Shown here one piece after another: positions 11,295 through 22,589 of a stretch of DNA of 64,000 bases (positions are counted from its first letter, which is position 1; each line of letters starts with the position of its first letter). Under the pieces are notes generated by a model. The model did no database searches. It had not been told where the DNA came from and saw only the letters and a program-made list of their open reading frames with translations. The translations under genes and the position numbers were made by a program. The stretch is from Moringa oleifera (taxonomy: Eukaryota; Streptophyta; Magnoliopsida; Brassicales; Moringaceae). The DNA is taken from positions 5,833,001 through 5,897,000 of the forward strand of contig JAJFZO010000049.1 in the NCBI GenBank assembly GCA_021397835.1, given 5' to 3'.

Positions 11295-13024
11295 TTATAT
11301 GACTTTTCATTGAAATTACAAATAAAAAAATTAGCATTATACTCATAATACTAAGAAAAGGTTTTTATTGGATTTTAAATCACTCTGAGAGAATTATTAA
11401 AGTAATAAATCACAACAAAGTTTTCATATTTATCTATTTAGAAGATATATATTCATAAAAAAAAAAAAAGAAAACCAGGCAATCGAACTGTTGAAATGTC
11501 TTTATATAAGTAAGAAAGAGTAAATATTATATAGATTTATGATGAGTGAGTATTATACTCACTAATTTGAAATATTTATCATAGCTTTTTATTGATTTTT
11601 TAAACATTATTTTTGAACTTTCACTTTGTTTTACGTTTGTTATGTGGATTAGGAATAAGATAACACTTGAATGGATTAAGATAGTTTTGGAGCTAAAAAA
11701 AAAAATTTGACATAAACACTAACATAGTGATATCAAATTCTAAAGTCAAGATACTGAAGGAACTGCAAAGCCATTGGAGAACATATTGACGCTAGATTCT
11801 AGTTCGCGATGCTAGAGTCGAAAAAATTAAAAAAGGTTAATAGTTTGTGTCTAATTTTACCATTAGTATTCTTAAGGTATAAATGGAAAACTATTTGAGT
11901 TTTCTTAAGAGTCTTCAAGCAGTAAAGAATAGGAGAGACATGGAGCAGAAGACAACTACAAATCCATCTTTCAAACTAGTTGTTCTTCTTTTATTCTTTT
12001 ATGCTTTAGATTTTTGTTAGAATGTTTATCCTGTTTAACATGAACTAAATTTATTTTTTTGGGACTAAGGTGAGCCTAACTATGAGGTTTTAAATTGTCT
12101 TTTCTAGTTACTTTATGATCTATATTCCTAGTTGGGATTTTCAAAAGTTGCTTAAAGCTTCCAATTAACTAGCTACTAGTTAAATGATTTGTTGATCATA
12201 ATGAAGTTGGAAGGAGATTTATGTGTTTAGTTTATTGTAAAAAAGCCATAAATTGCATGGAAGATAGGAATATATAATTGTATGGCTTATACATTCAATC
12301 TTTGAGAATCGTAAAACTTATTGAATTTTAATTTATTTGTTTCAATTCAGATAATGATATAATGGATTAAAAATTAGGGTTATTTTTGTTAAACCTGAGA
12401 AGAGATTACTAGAAACTTAAGGATATCTCGACTGTCAATTGAGATAACAAATTCAAATTGAAAAGATAGATAAATTCGTTATGGATTAATCATAATGAGA
12501 TCTGAAACGTTAGAGTTTTAATTAATTGATTTATTTTTAATTACACTTAAATTTTATTTATTTTTATATTATGATTTTTTAGTGACAATTCAATTAAGAT
12601 TAAAATTAACAAAATTTTGATAATTAATAACAATCACGATACGATATTTTATATTTTCACTTTATTATTTGATACTATGACGTTCATTTGTATTCATAAA
12701 AGTCACAATAATTTTAAGTTCAATTGTATTCATAAAATCCACAATAATTTTAAATAAAATAGAAAACATAATTCATCATGTTAATTGTACCTACCAAGTT
12801 AAGTAAGATTCAAATTTTCGAGTAGAAATATGTTGACACATCTTTTGATTGTACGATTTCATTTTAGAGATGATTTGTTTAGTGCTAAAAATTTATTAGT
12901 AGAAAAGTACATAATGAGCTTAAGTACTGCTAAAAAATAAATTTTCACGTAAAATAATCATTACATAGTAAAAACATTCCACAAAATCAATATTAATGCT
13001 AAATAAAAGAACAACGAAATGTTT
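11295..13024. mobile_element. AT-rich region with probable decayed LTR sequence (about 11600-12700)
   Basis: Around 11790-12130 there is a run resembling plant Ty3/gypsy LTRs: a GCTAGATTCTAGTTCGCGA-type patch, a leader-like AG-rich stretch and AACATGAACTAAATTTATT followed by GGTGAGCCTAAC. No coding domains or partner LTR are visible, so this is recognition by texture only. The rest is featureless. Confidence 0.3.
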
Positions 13025-13066
13025 TATATATATATATATATACATATATATAAAAATATATATAAC
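13025..13066. repeat. imperfect (TA)n microsatellite
   Basis: Alternating A/T with a few interruptions. Confidence 0.9.
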
Positions 13067-14042
13067 AAAATTAATGCCTCATAAACTGACTTGTATATAA
13101 CAAAAACTTGCTAAAACATAAAAGCAGAGTGAGTAAACAGATTTAATTAGCATTTCTTGACATGATATTTAAGTGTATAACATAAAAAATTCATTCCTTT
13201 AAGATCTAAATTTTAAATTAACTAAAAAGTTTTAATTAAGGATGTTATAAGCTTATGTAGTTTGCAGGTTATACAAGTCAGATCAAAAGACACAACAAAT
13301 AAATTGATGCTCACACATAGTTATGAAAAAAAAAAAAAGATCAGGTTATCCAGGAATGTTTCTCATAATTGCTTAAAATAAAATAAATAATTAAAGTGGG
13401 CACTAGCATGTCTTAGAAGACTCCGATTTAGCATATTATAGTTTGATATTTCACGTTCGATCATGAGTTAGCATATATAATCACTGATTACCCCACGTTG
13501 TTAAGATCTTAAACATATTAATATAGTTAATGGCAATATTATGTCTCTGTTTTGTATATTGACAACTTGGAAACATTAGAGAAATTTTTTGTCAGATTAT
13601 TATAGGCAAGAATTTACTTTTTTGAAATTTAATCCTTAATAAATTTACATGACTACATTATTTCGAGCAAATATAGTAATTGGCTAATAGGAACTATTGC
13701 TGGAATTATTGAATGTAAAATATACTTTTAATTAGTATATGAAAGAACAAAGATCAAAACCCTGCTAAGTCTATTGCAGATATCAAATTTATCAGGGTGG
13801 GAAAGTTCAACAAATAGATTTGCATATACAGCTACTAATGGGTTAGACATTATATAAAACTATGTGACCATCTAATACAAACATGGTTTTAATCAATATC
13901 CACCTGAGCATGGCTTGCACGTCTACAAATGATCCAAAATAAAAATATTAGTGATAAATAAAAAACACTTACTAATTATAATATCCCAACAAATCGAGTG
14001 TGAGTCTAGAACCAGAAACTTGGAAACCGGACCTCCTAGCTC

Positions 14043-14050
14043 TATATAAA
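14043..14050 (+). promoter_or_regulatory. TATA box of inhibitor gene 2
   Basis: TATATAAA, 85 bases before the ATG. It is embedded in sequence homologous to the copy 1 promoter (CTCTATATAAACMCTA in both). Confidence 0.7.
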
Positions 14051-14127
14051 CCCTAGTTTCCTACCATCGAGAACACACTTCAAATAATTGATTATATCAT
14101 ACAGAGACAAAGAGAGTTAGAGAAGAA

Positions 14128-14560
14128 ATGGAAACAACCTGTCCAGGTACCACAAGTTCCAGAAACAATTATATCCTTGTAATTCTTCCATTCTTTTTTT
14201 TTTCCCTTCTCTTTTTTTGATTGGTCAATAGAACACTCTAGGTTGTGCATATAAGTGTGATGATTTTTCACACCATTATCTTGTTATACACTAATTAATA
14301 CCATGATGTAACAATGAGTTTGTCTTTATTTGTGATTGAAAAAGTTTGTGCCAAATGAACTTACAGGCAAGAACTCATGGCCGAAGCTTCTTGGGAAAGA
14401 TGGAGTGCTTGCAATGGCAACCATAAAGAAAGAGAATCCATTAGTTCCCCCGATCATCCTGCTGCAAGGGATTTCTGTGGCTCAAGACTTCAGGTGTGAT
14501 AGGTTTTGGGTTTTTGTTCACAGTAATGATGTGGTCATACAATCTCCTACTATCGGCTAA
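14128..14560 (+). CDS. potato inhibitor I-type serine proteinase inhibitor, copy 2 (two exons)
   Basis: Paralogue of the gene at 4120. Exon 1 is 14128-14146, the GT-AG intron is 14147-14366 and exon 2 is 14367-14560. The product has 70 residues starting METTCPGKNSWPKLLG. The intron interrupts the Gly codon of PGKNSW at the same place and phase as in copy 1. Unlike copy 1 it keeps the conserved Trp (residue 11) and the ENP motif (29-31). The binding loop reads GISVAQDFRCDRF (41-53), so by family alignment the scissile bond is Gln46-Asp47, and the usual Pro before Val and Thr after it are changed to Ser and Ala. Arg49 and Arg52 support the loop; Cys5 and Cys50 may pair. Most likely an intact gene with altered specificity, perhaps weakened loop rigidity (inference). 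Confidence 0.88.
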
Positions 14561-15199
14561 ACTGATAAGCAAGATTCATGTTATCATTTCCTTTTCCTAT
14601 TTCATTTCGCTATCTTGTTGGTGAATCATGTGAGCATACTCACAATAATTGTAATGTTGGGTGGTTCTTTAACCTACCCTTCATCTTAATAAAATAACTT
14701 TGTCTCATGTTTCTGCTAAGGCCTCCAAAACAAAGAAAAAAATCACTTATGCACAGAGTTCACGAGCATGATACCACTAATATTAAATGCCCACCTTATG
14801 ACTTATCGTGAAAATGATATGATTCAAGTGATTGAAGAATATTTTCCCCAATTAACCATTAGCCTAACAATTTTAGGCCATATAAATCTTTATCAATGTA
14901 CATAATCCAGATGTACTTTGTGTCAGTGCAAGAATTAGTTCAATATTTTCTAGTTAATATTTTTAATTTTAATATATTCATAATAAATAATAATATTATT
15001 AATATTATAAAATTTATTATTGTATTTTTGTTATATTTTAAATTGTTATTAAAAAATTATGAAAATAATAAATAAAAATTTTTTTATAGTTATCTTTTAA
15101 AATAATATACATTTATTAAAAATAAAAAAGTTATGCTACTGATTAGTTGAAATATCTTTAAAAAAACTAAAAAAGAGTAAATGTTAAGTAGAGTTGTTT
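14561..15199. other. 3' region of inhibitor gene 2 and AT-rich DNA
   Basis: The first about 150 bases are the 3' UTR shared with copy 1, including AATAAAATAAC near 14688, a plausible poly(A) signal. From 14935 the DNA is highly AT-rich with no gene. Confidence 0.5.
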
Positions 15200-15935
15200 T
15201 TATTAGACACATGGGACAATAATATCATATACCACCAAATAAAGTCATGTGACTTTATTAAGCATGAAATGATATATATCTTATGCACACGTGATAAACT
15301 AGCGATGTGGGTTACAAGAACAGAGTCAAAAACACTACTAACACAACACTTAACTATTCACATTATACACACAAACATACTCAGGGTATTTTAGTTTTTT
15401 TGATTAAATGCACAATGATATCACATACCACCTAATAAAACCATGGTGATTTTCTTAGGCATGGAATAATATATATCCTATATACACACATGATAATCAA
15501 GCGATGTGAGTTACGAGAACAAAGTCAGGAACATACTGCATAACACCTAATTACCCACATTAGACACACAAACAGACCCATGAGTATTTTGATTTTTTTA
15601 ATTAAACACACTCAGAGAGAGGACAGTGATATCAAACACTACCTAATAAAACCATAGTGACTCTATTTTTGTAAGCCACATTACTAAGTTATCATATGTG
15701 TATATAGGATATATGTCATTTCACACCTAATAAAATCACTATGATTTTATTAAATGATGTGTAATATCACTATCTTGTGTAAGTGTATGTTTAATTGAAA
15801 AAACCAAAATACCTAGATGCATGTGTTTATGTGTGTAATATGGATAGTTAAGTGCTACGAGTTAGTTGTATTCTTGACTCTATTCTCATAACTCACATCG
15901 CTAGATTATCATTCCATGCCTAATATTACATAAAT
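15200..15935. repeat. compound repeat: two direct copies plus one inverted copy of a ~195 bp unit
   Basis: Unit copies start near 15218 and 15415. Both contain CACACxTGATAA, GCGATGTG(G/A)GTTAC, CTTAACTATTCACATTA-like and ATxTTTTGATTTTTTT-like segments. From about 15650 to 15930 the same unit appears in reverse orientation (for example ACTCACATCGCTAGATTATC near 15891-15910). Transcripts crossing it could fold into a long imperfect hairpin. Probably a decayed non-autonomous transposon; no coding. Confidence 0.75.
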
Positions 15936-17799
15936 CTTAATAAATATGAAAAATGTTGTTCATTACATAAATTATGATACAGTTTTTATTTTAGGCTTAA
16001 TCAATACCTATTTGACAAGATTAAATAATTAATACAATGCACATGCACCAAGTTAAATAACCAGTGCAATGGGTGCTAACAAACAAAGACAAATAGCTTT
16101 ACCACTGTGTGAAATTAAAGATATACATGATGTTATCTTAGCTTAAAATTAATGTGTTCATGATCCAAAGTCATCTCAAATTTAATTCAATGCTAATAAA
16201 TACTTGCATAGAATAAAAAAAACTTCCATGAAAACTCATGAAGATCATATAATCATGAAAATCTCTAAATTTATGATCCTAAAATTAGGAAAACACTTGA
16301 ATGACGAAGCCAAAATTTGAAGGTTAGCAAGGCTAACTAAGAGATCAAAAGAATTGTCAACTTCTTCTTCAGTCTTTATAGAAGGACCTACATTGATGAA
16401 AAGTACCAACTAGAACACCTTAGATCTCCTTCTTCATACAAGCTTGAGCTTGCCAATAAAATTCTAACCCAAAGACATATTTAGCCTCCAAGCATTTCTC
16501 AAAATATTCATGCACAATCCATTAGGTTTCTTCCATCTTTGAAGGTATCGAGTTCTCGTCTACTCTTTATTTTAGAAGCGGTCTTTAGCTAAGCAACCTA
16601 GACCTCTAGAGTTGTCACTTTCTTCCATAACTCTAATGACATGTTGATAGCCTCTACCTCTATCTCGTTAAAACCTATATGGTCCTACTAATACTTAACC
16701 AAAGCTTAGGCAGTAAGGACATAATTTTCGATACAATGATGTACTTTGTATTGCTTAAGGTACAAAAATAAAAATTTAAGTCACAAAGCAATACAAAGAG
16801 AGATGTTTACAAAAACAACAAAAGCTTATCAAGAGAGAGGCACGTATAGCATCCTTTACCTTATACATCTCAAGGATCACTAATAGATCTTTCTCTAACA
16901 AAATTTCGTGGCAAATCTTGTGGGTTGTAGCAAAGTTAAAAACCAAGCTCTTTTACGAGAGTTTGGCTAATTGTAGAGAAAAATGAGAAGAGACTAGCAA
17001 CCTTTTATTTTATGGTAGTCTCAGACTTAGGCTTACTAGATGTTAGCACTTAAAAATCACTCAATTAGAGTTAAGATTAGAGAGAATAGGTCGACCTATA
17101 AAAGTGGATACTTTTGATATTAAGTTAGTATTTTAGTAATCAAATAGGCATTAAGTGTTTAAGAAAAAATATACTTAGCCTTTTATAAGCAAAGACAGGA
17201 ATTCTTTCCTTCAAATATACATTGTTTCTTATTTCAAAGGTATCTTCTAGTTATTTTAACCTGATTTCATGGAAAATATATCAAACAATCTTGCATAGCA
17301 GTTATGATAAACTATTTTTGATAATATACATCAATTTTGGATTCTTAAGACTTATGCTCTAATTACAGGTTTCAATTGTCTCAGAGCTACCTTTTTTACC
17401 TTAGTTCTCTCATGGGCAAATCTACCTACAGTGCATACGTTTGCTAAAAGTGTCCATATTGGGATAAGTCCAACTTTACAAGAGCTGACATGACATCCTT
17501 AGATATTTAGGGCTATTGTGATGTGTCCGTTTTTGATTGGTGGTATGCTTATTATGAGTATAACACATGCGCTCCCCCATGGAAAAGCATGGGAAGCAAA
17601 GTTAGGCTTTAGAAGGCCCAATGTCAATGCTCCATTCTAATTAAACTATTATTTTATATTGGGTGATACTTTAAGAGGAAACGGCAAATCATTTCTAGCG
17701 ATTGTTAGCATAAACATTGAAATGATGGTATTTCTTGTTTGACTTAATAACTTCGCACCCATTCCTATTAAGGATGCCATATGTCGCTTATTAAGTCGC
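15936..17799 (-). mobile_element. decayed retrotransposon sequence (weak)
   Basis: Between about 16300 and 16960 the minus strand gives fragments such as INMSLELWKKVTTLEV and YFEKCLEAKYVFGLEFYWQA after frame repair. These resemble the coiled-coil and C-terminal part of gag-like extra ORFs of plant Ty3/gypsy elements. The rest has no clear feature. The match is by texture, so confidence is low. Confidence 0.3.
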
Positions 17800-20420
17800 T
17801 ATGCTAGTTAACTGAGGGTTATGAGACTACTCCTCATCAATTACTTCTTATTACCATTGAATTTCTTCCTTTTACTTCATGGTCTCTCAGTTAGGTCACC
17901 ATATCTCTTTCCTTGCAAGTTCTCATTTTCTTCAATGAGATTGTTCATGCTCTTAAGATTTGGTCTTCATTGTTGTATAATTCAGTTTGCCCCAACCAAT
18001 TTTGTCTTTAATTTTCTAGGTGATTTTTTTTCTTGTTTGGTTTTTATTCATTTTGTTTTTGGCATTTGGCTGTCATGGGTGATAGGGTAGCTTTTAAGGT
18101 TTAGAATAGAGAAGATAGTAGTGTAGTAAAGGTAGTTATGGTGCATTCAAGTGTTTTTGTCCACACCTTGTTGGGTATGGGGGAAGAAAGCTTATGGTGG
18201 ATTAGGAGTGAATAACACGTCTGATGAAGTAGAATTAGTGATAGTCCATCTTGAAAATAGGCCTTGGGTCTTAAGAGATGAGTACCTATGTTTTTTTAGG
18301 GTGCCTTAGAGGTAGGGCTAAGACTTCTAATGCATAGGCTTCATTTATATAGTGAAATAAAGATGCCTCTAACTCAATTTGCACCAAATGGCTAGTGTTA
18401 TATTATGGCTTTTAAAAGAATGTGTTAAGAGTTAGGATTTAAGGACAACTTGAAGGTCCTACTTAATTATTTTTGTATGAATATGAATCATAATTTCATA
18501 AAAAAGTACCATTATTGGTATCTTAACTCTCGTAGGTCTTGTATTTTTAAAGTTTAAAAAGATCAGGGTATTCTTGGCTCGAGTAAAGGGTGGAGGAGAA
18601 GTTTTTTCTACACTAACTGGACTAACCTAAAAGTCATTTTTTAATAAGTGGTAGGTTTCTGAGTCTTATACTTCTACCAAAATCTCTCCTCTAAATATCT
18701 TTCCTATTCTAGATATATTGAGCTTTAAGCTTAGACAAAATAGTGTAAAAACCTACTAGAGTTCAAATGGCTATGCAAGCTATACCTTTGATTACCTGCC
18801 TTCCCTCTAGAGTTTGACCAACTAATACAATTGAAGTCCAAGGTTGTGCCTTTTAAAAACATTCATGAAACTATTTGGGGGAATAGTCGGGTTTCCCCAT
18901 TAGGAATCCAGTGAAAAGGTTTCCAATAGAGGTAAAATGATGAAAAGCTCCCACTAGAAGTCCTCTAAAAATCATTTAAGGCTCTCCTACTAGTGGCTCT
19001 GGATCTTTAACTAAGGGTTCCTTTATTGGGGACCTTACTCTAATTGTGAAGATTTACCCTTTTAGGAGCTCTTCCTCCTTATCCTTACATACGATACTAG
19101 CTTCCCTTAGGGAAGCTTGAGGGTAATCGAAGAGTCTACATTAAATAAGAGGACGCTAACGACTTCTATTAGTAATTTATGATCTTTATCTAACTATTTG
19201 TTTCTTCTAAAGTATATGTTGAAATGTAAGTAGTACAAGAGAAACATATCCAATACAAACAAAAGCAGTTAAAACTAATTTAACTCTTTCTGTTTCTTTT
19301 GTTTTAGCCTAATATCTAGACCAAATTCATGCTTACCTTATGATGTAGATATGGTATTAATAGATTAGAATGAAAGTCATTGATTACTGCAATAGGTGAA
19401 ATCTTCATAGAGAAAGAAAGCTCCTCCGATGGGTAAGACTATTGTCAGGTTGAACTCTAGCAGCATTTCATCTATAATGCCTATTACCGTAGTTTTAATT
19501 TCATTCGTTCCCTAAAATAAAGGAAACATTGGCTCACTTACTGTTGTGAGTACGAAAAAGGTTTATTGCTTTCTCTAAGGGAAGTAAAAGACCTCAATTA
19601 TAACTGATGAGAGGACCATGGTAGGTTTGATGCCATCTAGGCTCGAGGATAAGGGCACATTGGATTGCACAAGTGATGACTTATCCCTTGTTAAGTTAGT
19701 AGGGGTTAAATTAGTCCGAAAACCTAAGGTCTTGTAAACTCTATCAAAAACTAACACTGTTAGTGGACATGGCAACCACATAAAAGACTGAAAATAACAA
19801 TATCCACATTAGCACCATGGCTACTTTACTAAAGGTAAGACTTTAATTGCCTTCTTCTTTCATGTTTCTTCTTCTTCTTCTTCTTCTTCTTTTGTACTAA
19901 TAATATGTTGAACTATGCTTGAAGATAGGTTGTACAAAAGTGGGCATTTATGTAGGGATATTGGTGAACTATTCTTAAGCTTTCATTAAGCATGAGGGGA
20001 GATCACATGGTTTGAAGGAGGTTATGTCTAAAGCCATTAATGGTTTATCTGAGCTGAGGGAGGAGCTAGATGTTGCAGAAAGTAAAGTGTTGAAGCTAGA
20101 GAACACCTAACATGTCACTGATCTTTGGAAGACCTAACTTTTTTTCATTATTGAGTTTAAAAGTTCCACTGAATTCAAGGAACTTAAAGACAAACATGTG
20201 CTAACCTTTTATTAGATGGCCTATGCTGACATCAAAGCTGAGCTGGGAGTGAAATGTCTAGGCTTGGACCTTGGATGGTTGACTATGGAGCCATCTTACG
20301 ATAAAGATGACAAGAAAGGTGATGACCTAGCTTTTACGCCTACTAAGCCTTCTACCTTTGCTTTTGTCAAACCTATTACTTCTAATCATCCACCTATTAT
20401 AAAGATTTGTAGATTTTGAC
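17800..20420 (+). pseudogene. gag-like extra ORF of a Tat-type element (PF04195-like), antisense to the neighbouring pol
   Basis: At 18365-18660 the frames join to read MPLTQFAPNG, YIMAFKRMC, LKVLLNYFCMNMNHNFIKK, YHYWYLNSRRSCIFK and GSSKGWRRSFFYTNW. This resembles the plant 'putative gypsy type transposon' domain (LTQFAPNGWR, then FKKYYWxxxR, then SSKGWKxxFFYV). Downstream, 20035-20420 reads LSELREELDVAESKVLKLE, EFKSSTEFKELKDK and MAYADIKAELGVKCLGLDL, a coiled-coil plus C-terminal region typical of the same proteins. It is riddled with stops. It lies directly downstream of the minus-strand integrase at 21240-22520 but points the opposite way, the arrangement described for antisense extra ORFs of Tat-lineage elements. 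Confidence 0.5.
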
Positions 20421-21239
20421 TTACCGACAAAGGTGAAAGCTGCACCTTTAGTTCTATCACCCGAGCCATTGACAGCTCTACCTTTTCAACTACCACTGCC
20501 AATCGAGCCATTTCTTAAGGATTTTAAGGTCCTAGGCTTATGAACTCGTTGCTCTTCCTTAGTTGTTTGTTTTTTGTTGTTATTGTTTTTTTTTTTATGG
20601 CCTTGTACTTTATTTGGACATCAATAATAAAAAGTAGTGGTTTTCTTTGGATGATTACTTGTTAGATGTTTTGCACATGTGTCAATTGTTTGATCTCACT
20701 AGTGCTTTACCTTTTTTATGGCAAAGCTTAAGAATAAAATGCGGTGCACCCTACACAATAAAGTAAAATCGTTGCTATATTTATGGCAGGGCTGTAGATG
20801 CTAATATCTTAGCATTTATAGTTTAAGTCGTACCACACTTGCGGTAGGGCTAAAGACTACTACATGTATTGACTATGAATCTAGCCATGCTTGTGAAAGG
20901 GTTAAATATTGACATATCTAGCTATTGTATTATGAGTCTTGCCATACTTATGGTTGGATCATACATTCTCATTATTGATGTGATCATTTCTCCGTCCATC
21001 AAGGATATCCCTGTGAGGCACTAAACCACTGATAGAGCCTAAAGTTTCTTGTTGGACATAAAAACAAATTAGAAAATGTGTCATAATAGAATACATCCAA
21101 ATTTTATTTATTTATAATATTCAATCAAATAGAACGACAAAACTTTAAACAGGAATGCATAATAAAGAGTCATGACAAAACTAATGACAGATGTTAATCA
21201 AATTGAAAAAGAAATGCGGAATGACATAAGCATAGGGAA
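20421..21239. other. spacer between antisense ORF and integrase of the Tat-type element
   Basis: No coding signal recognised. It contains a poly-T run at 20580 and a repeated motif of the type 'CTTATGG(T/C)AGGGCT' (20780-20890). Probably internal element DNA. Confidence 0.4.
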
Positions 21240-22520
21240 GTTACACATAAAACCTTCTTCTATTTTAGACTTGCTAAGTTTTGGGTAGTTCTTCCCTGCC
21301 ATGGTTTCCAAAGTGTATGTTCTTGGCCATATGACTCTTTTAACTCTATATGGACCTTTCTAGTTAGTGGTGAGCTTACAGGTATATTAAAGGGGCATGT
21401 TTACAAATGCTCTTCATAGGAAAAAATTGCTTGCATTGAAATGATAATTTTTGACTTATTATAATATCTAGCAACTTGGGCTTATGTTACAATTATCCAA
21501 ACTAGGGATTTATGTTTCACTTCATCAATCAAGTCAAGTTGGACTACCAAATTCTCATTGTTCTATGCCTCATCAAACTTTTTAATACTAGCAATAAGGG
21601 CTCTAATTTACACTATGATAGGTTAAATAGAAAAGGGTTTTGTAGTGGTTGTGTAAATAGTAATCTTATAAGGCCATAATATGTTTGGCAGCTTATCAGC
21701 CCATGCCCTTTTTGTATAATCCAGGCGAACTTTGAAAGCTCTGAGAATAATTTTGTTTATGACCTCTATCTAACCATTACTTTGCAAGTATCTCATTAAG
21801 GTGTGCCTTTATTAGATCTTAAGCTCTTCACAAGGTTGGCAAACTTGTTTTTCTCAAACTGGGTTATGTTATCAGAGACAATGACGTGGTATCTCGAACC
21901 TACAAATGATATTCTTGTAAATAAAATCCCAATATTTCTAATTTGTGATGTGTGTCAGTGACTTTATGTTAACCCATTTATTGAAATAGTCAATAACTAC
22001 TATGGTGAACTTTCTTTATCTTAAGGCTAAGGTGAAGGGGTTAATCAAATCAGTGTACCATTGGGCAAAAGGCCATGGACTCGTGATGAAGCTTTATGAC
22101 AATGTCGACTGCCTTAGCATGTTAAAATAGAGTTGGTATTTCTCAGCCATTTTGTTTAATGGTATTCTTAGTTTTTTTGGTCAAATTAGGCAAATAATAT
22201 CTTGTCCTTAAGATCTTAAATGTTAAGGTCATTACTTCTTCATGATTGCCACAAACTTTATGAAATTCCCTTACTATACAGTTTTGTTCATGCCCATTAA
22301 TGCACCATAGTAAGTTACAACAATTAATCGCTTAATTGATAAAGAACTCAAACCTGCCAATCTTGGTGAATTACTATGATTAGAAAAAGCTTGCGTATAG
22401 ATAAAGAGGAACCATGGCTGACAGACAATATTTTTCATTAATAATGGAAGTTGTAAGAATGTGATGGCAAGTTACCTGGTCGAAAAACTCAAGCTGCCTA
22501 CCCAAACTCATCCACAACCC
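21240..22520 (-). pseudogene. Ty3/gypsy Tat-type integrase remnant
   Basis: The minus strand, read from 22520 downwards through frameshifts, gives VCGNHEEVMTLTFKILRTR then YYLPNLTKKTKN (zinc-binding N-terminal region). Next come SPWPFAQWYTDLINPF, FTIVVIDYFNKWV, KNIICRFEIP and RAWADKLPNILWPYKIT (catalytic core). The end reads RKGPYRVKRVIWPRTYTLE and MAGKNYPKLSKSKIEEGF (C-terminal domain). This order and the wording SPWPFAQWGIDLIGPF fit the Tat clade. Stop codons are frequent. The upstream pol part is missing because a second retroelement begins at 22.6 kb. Confidence 0.75.
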
Positions 22521-22589
22521 TATAATTTACAATAGCTCAACAAAGATAATAAGTTGAAGGTAACACAATGTTTCCTTATGAGTTTTTCT

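Noticed and set aside
17821..18090. Hydrophobic 89-codon frame resembling a membrane protein
   Set aside because: T-rich segment inside a decayed retroelement coding region.
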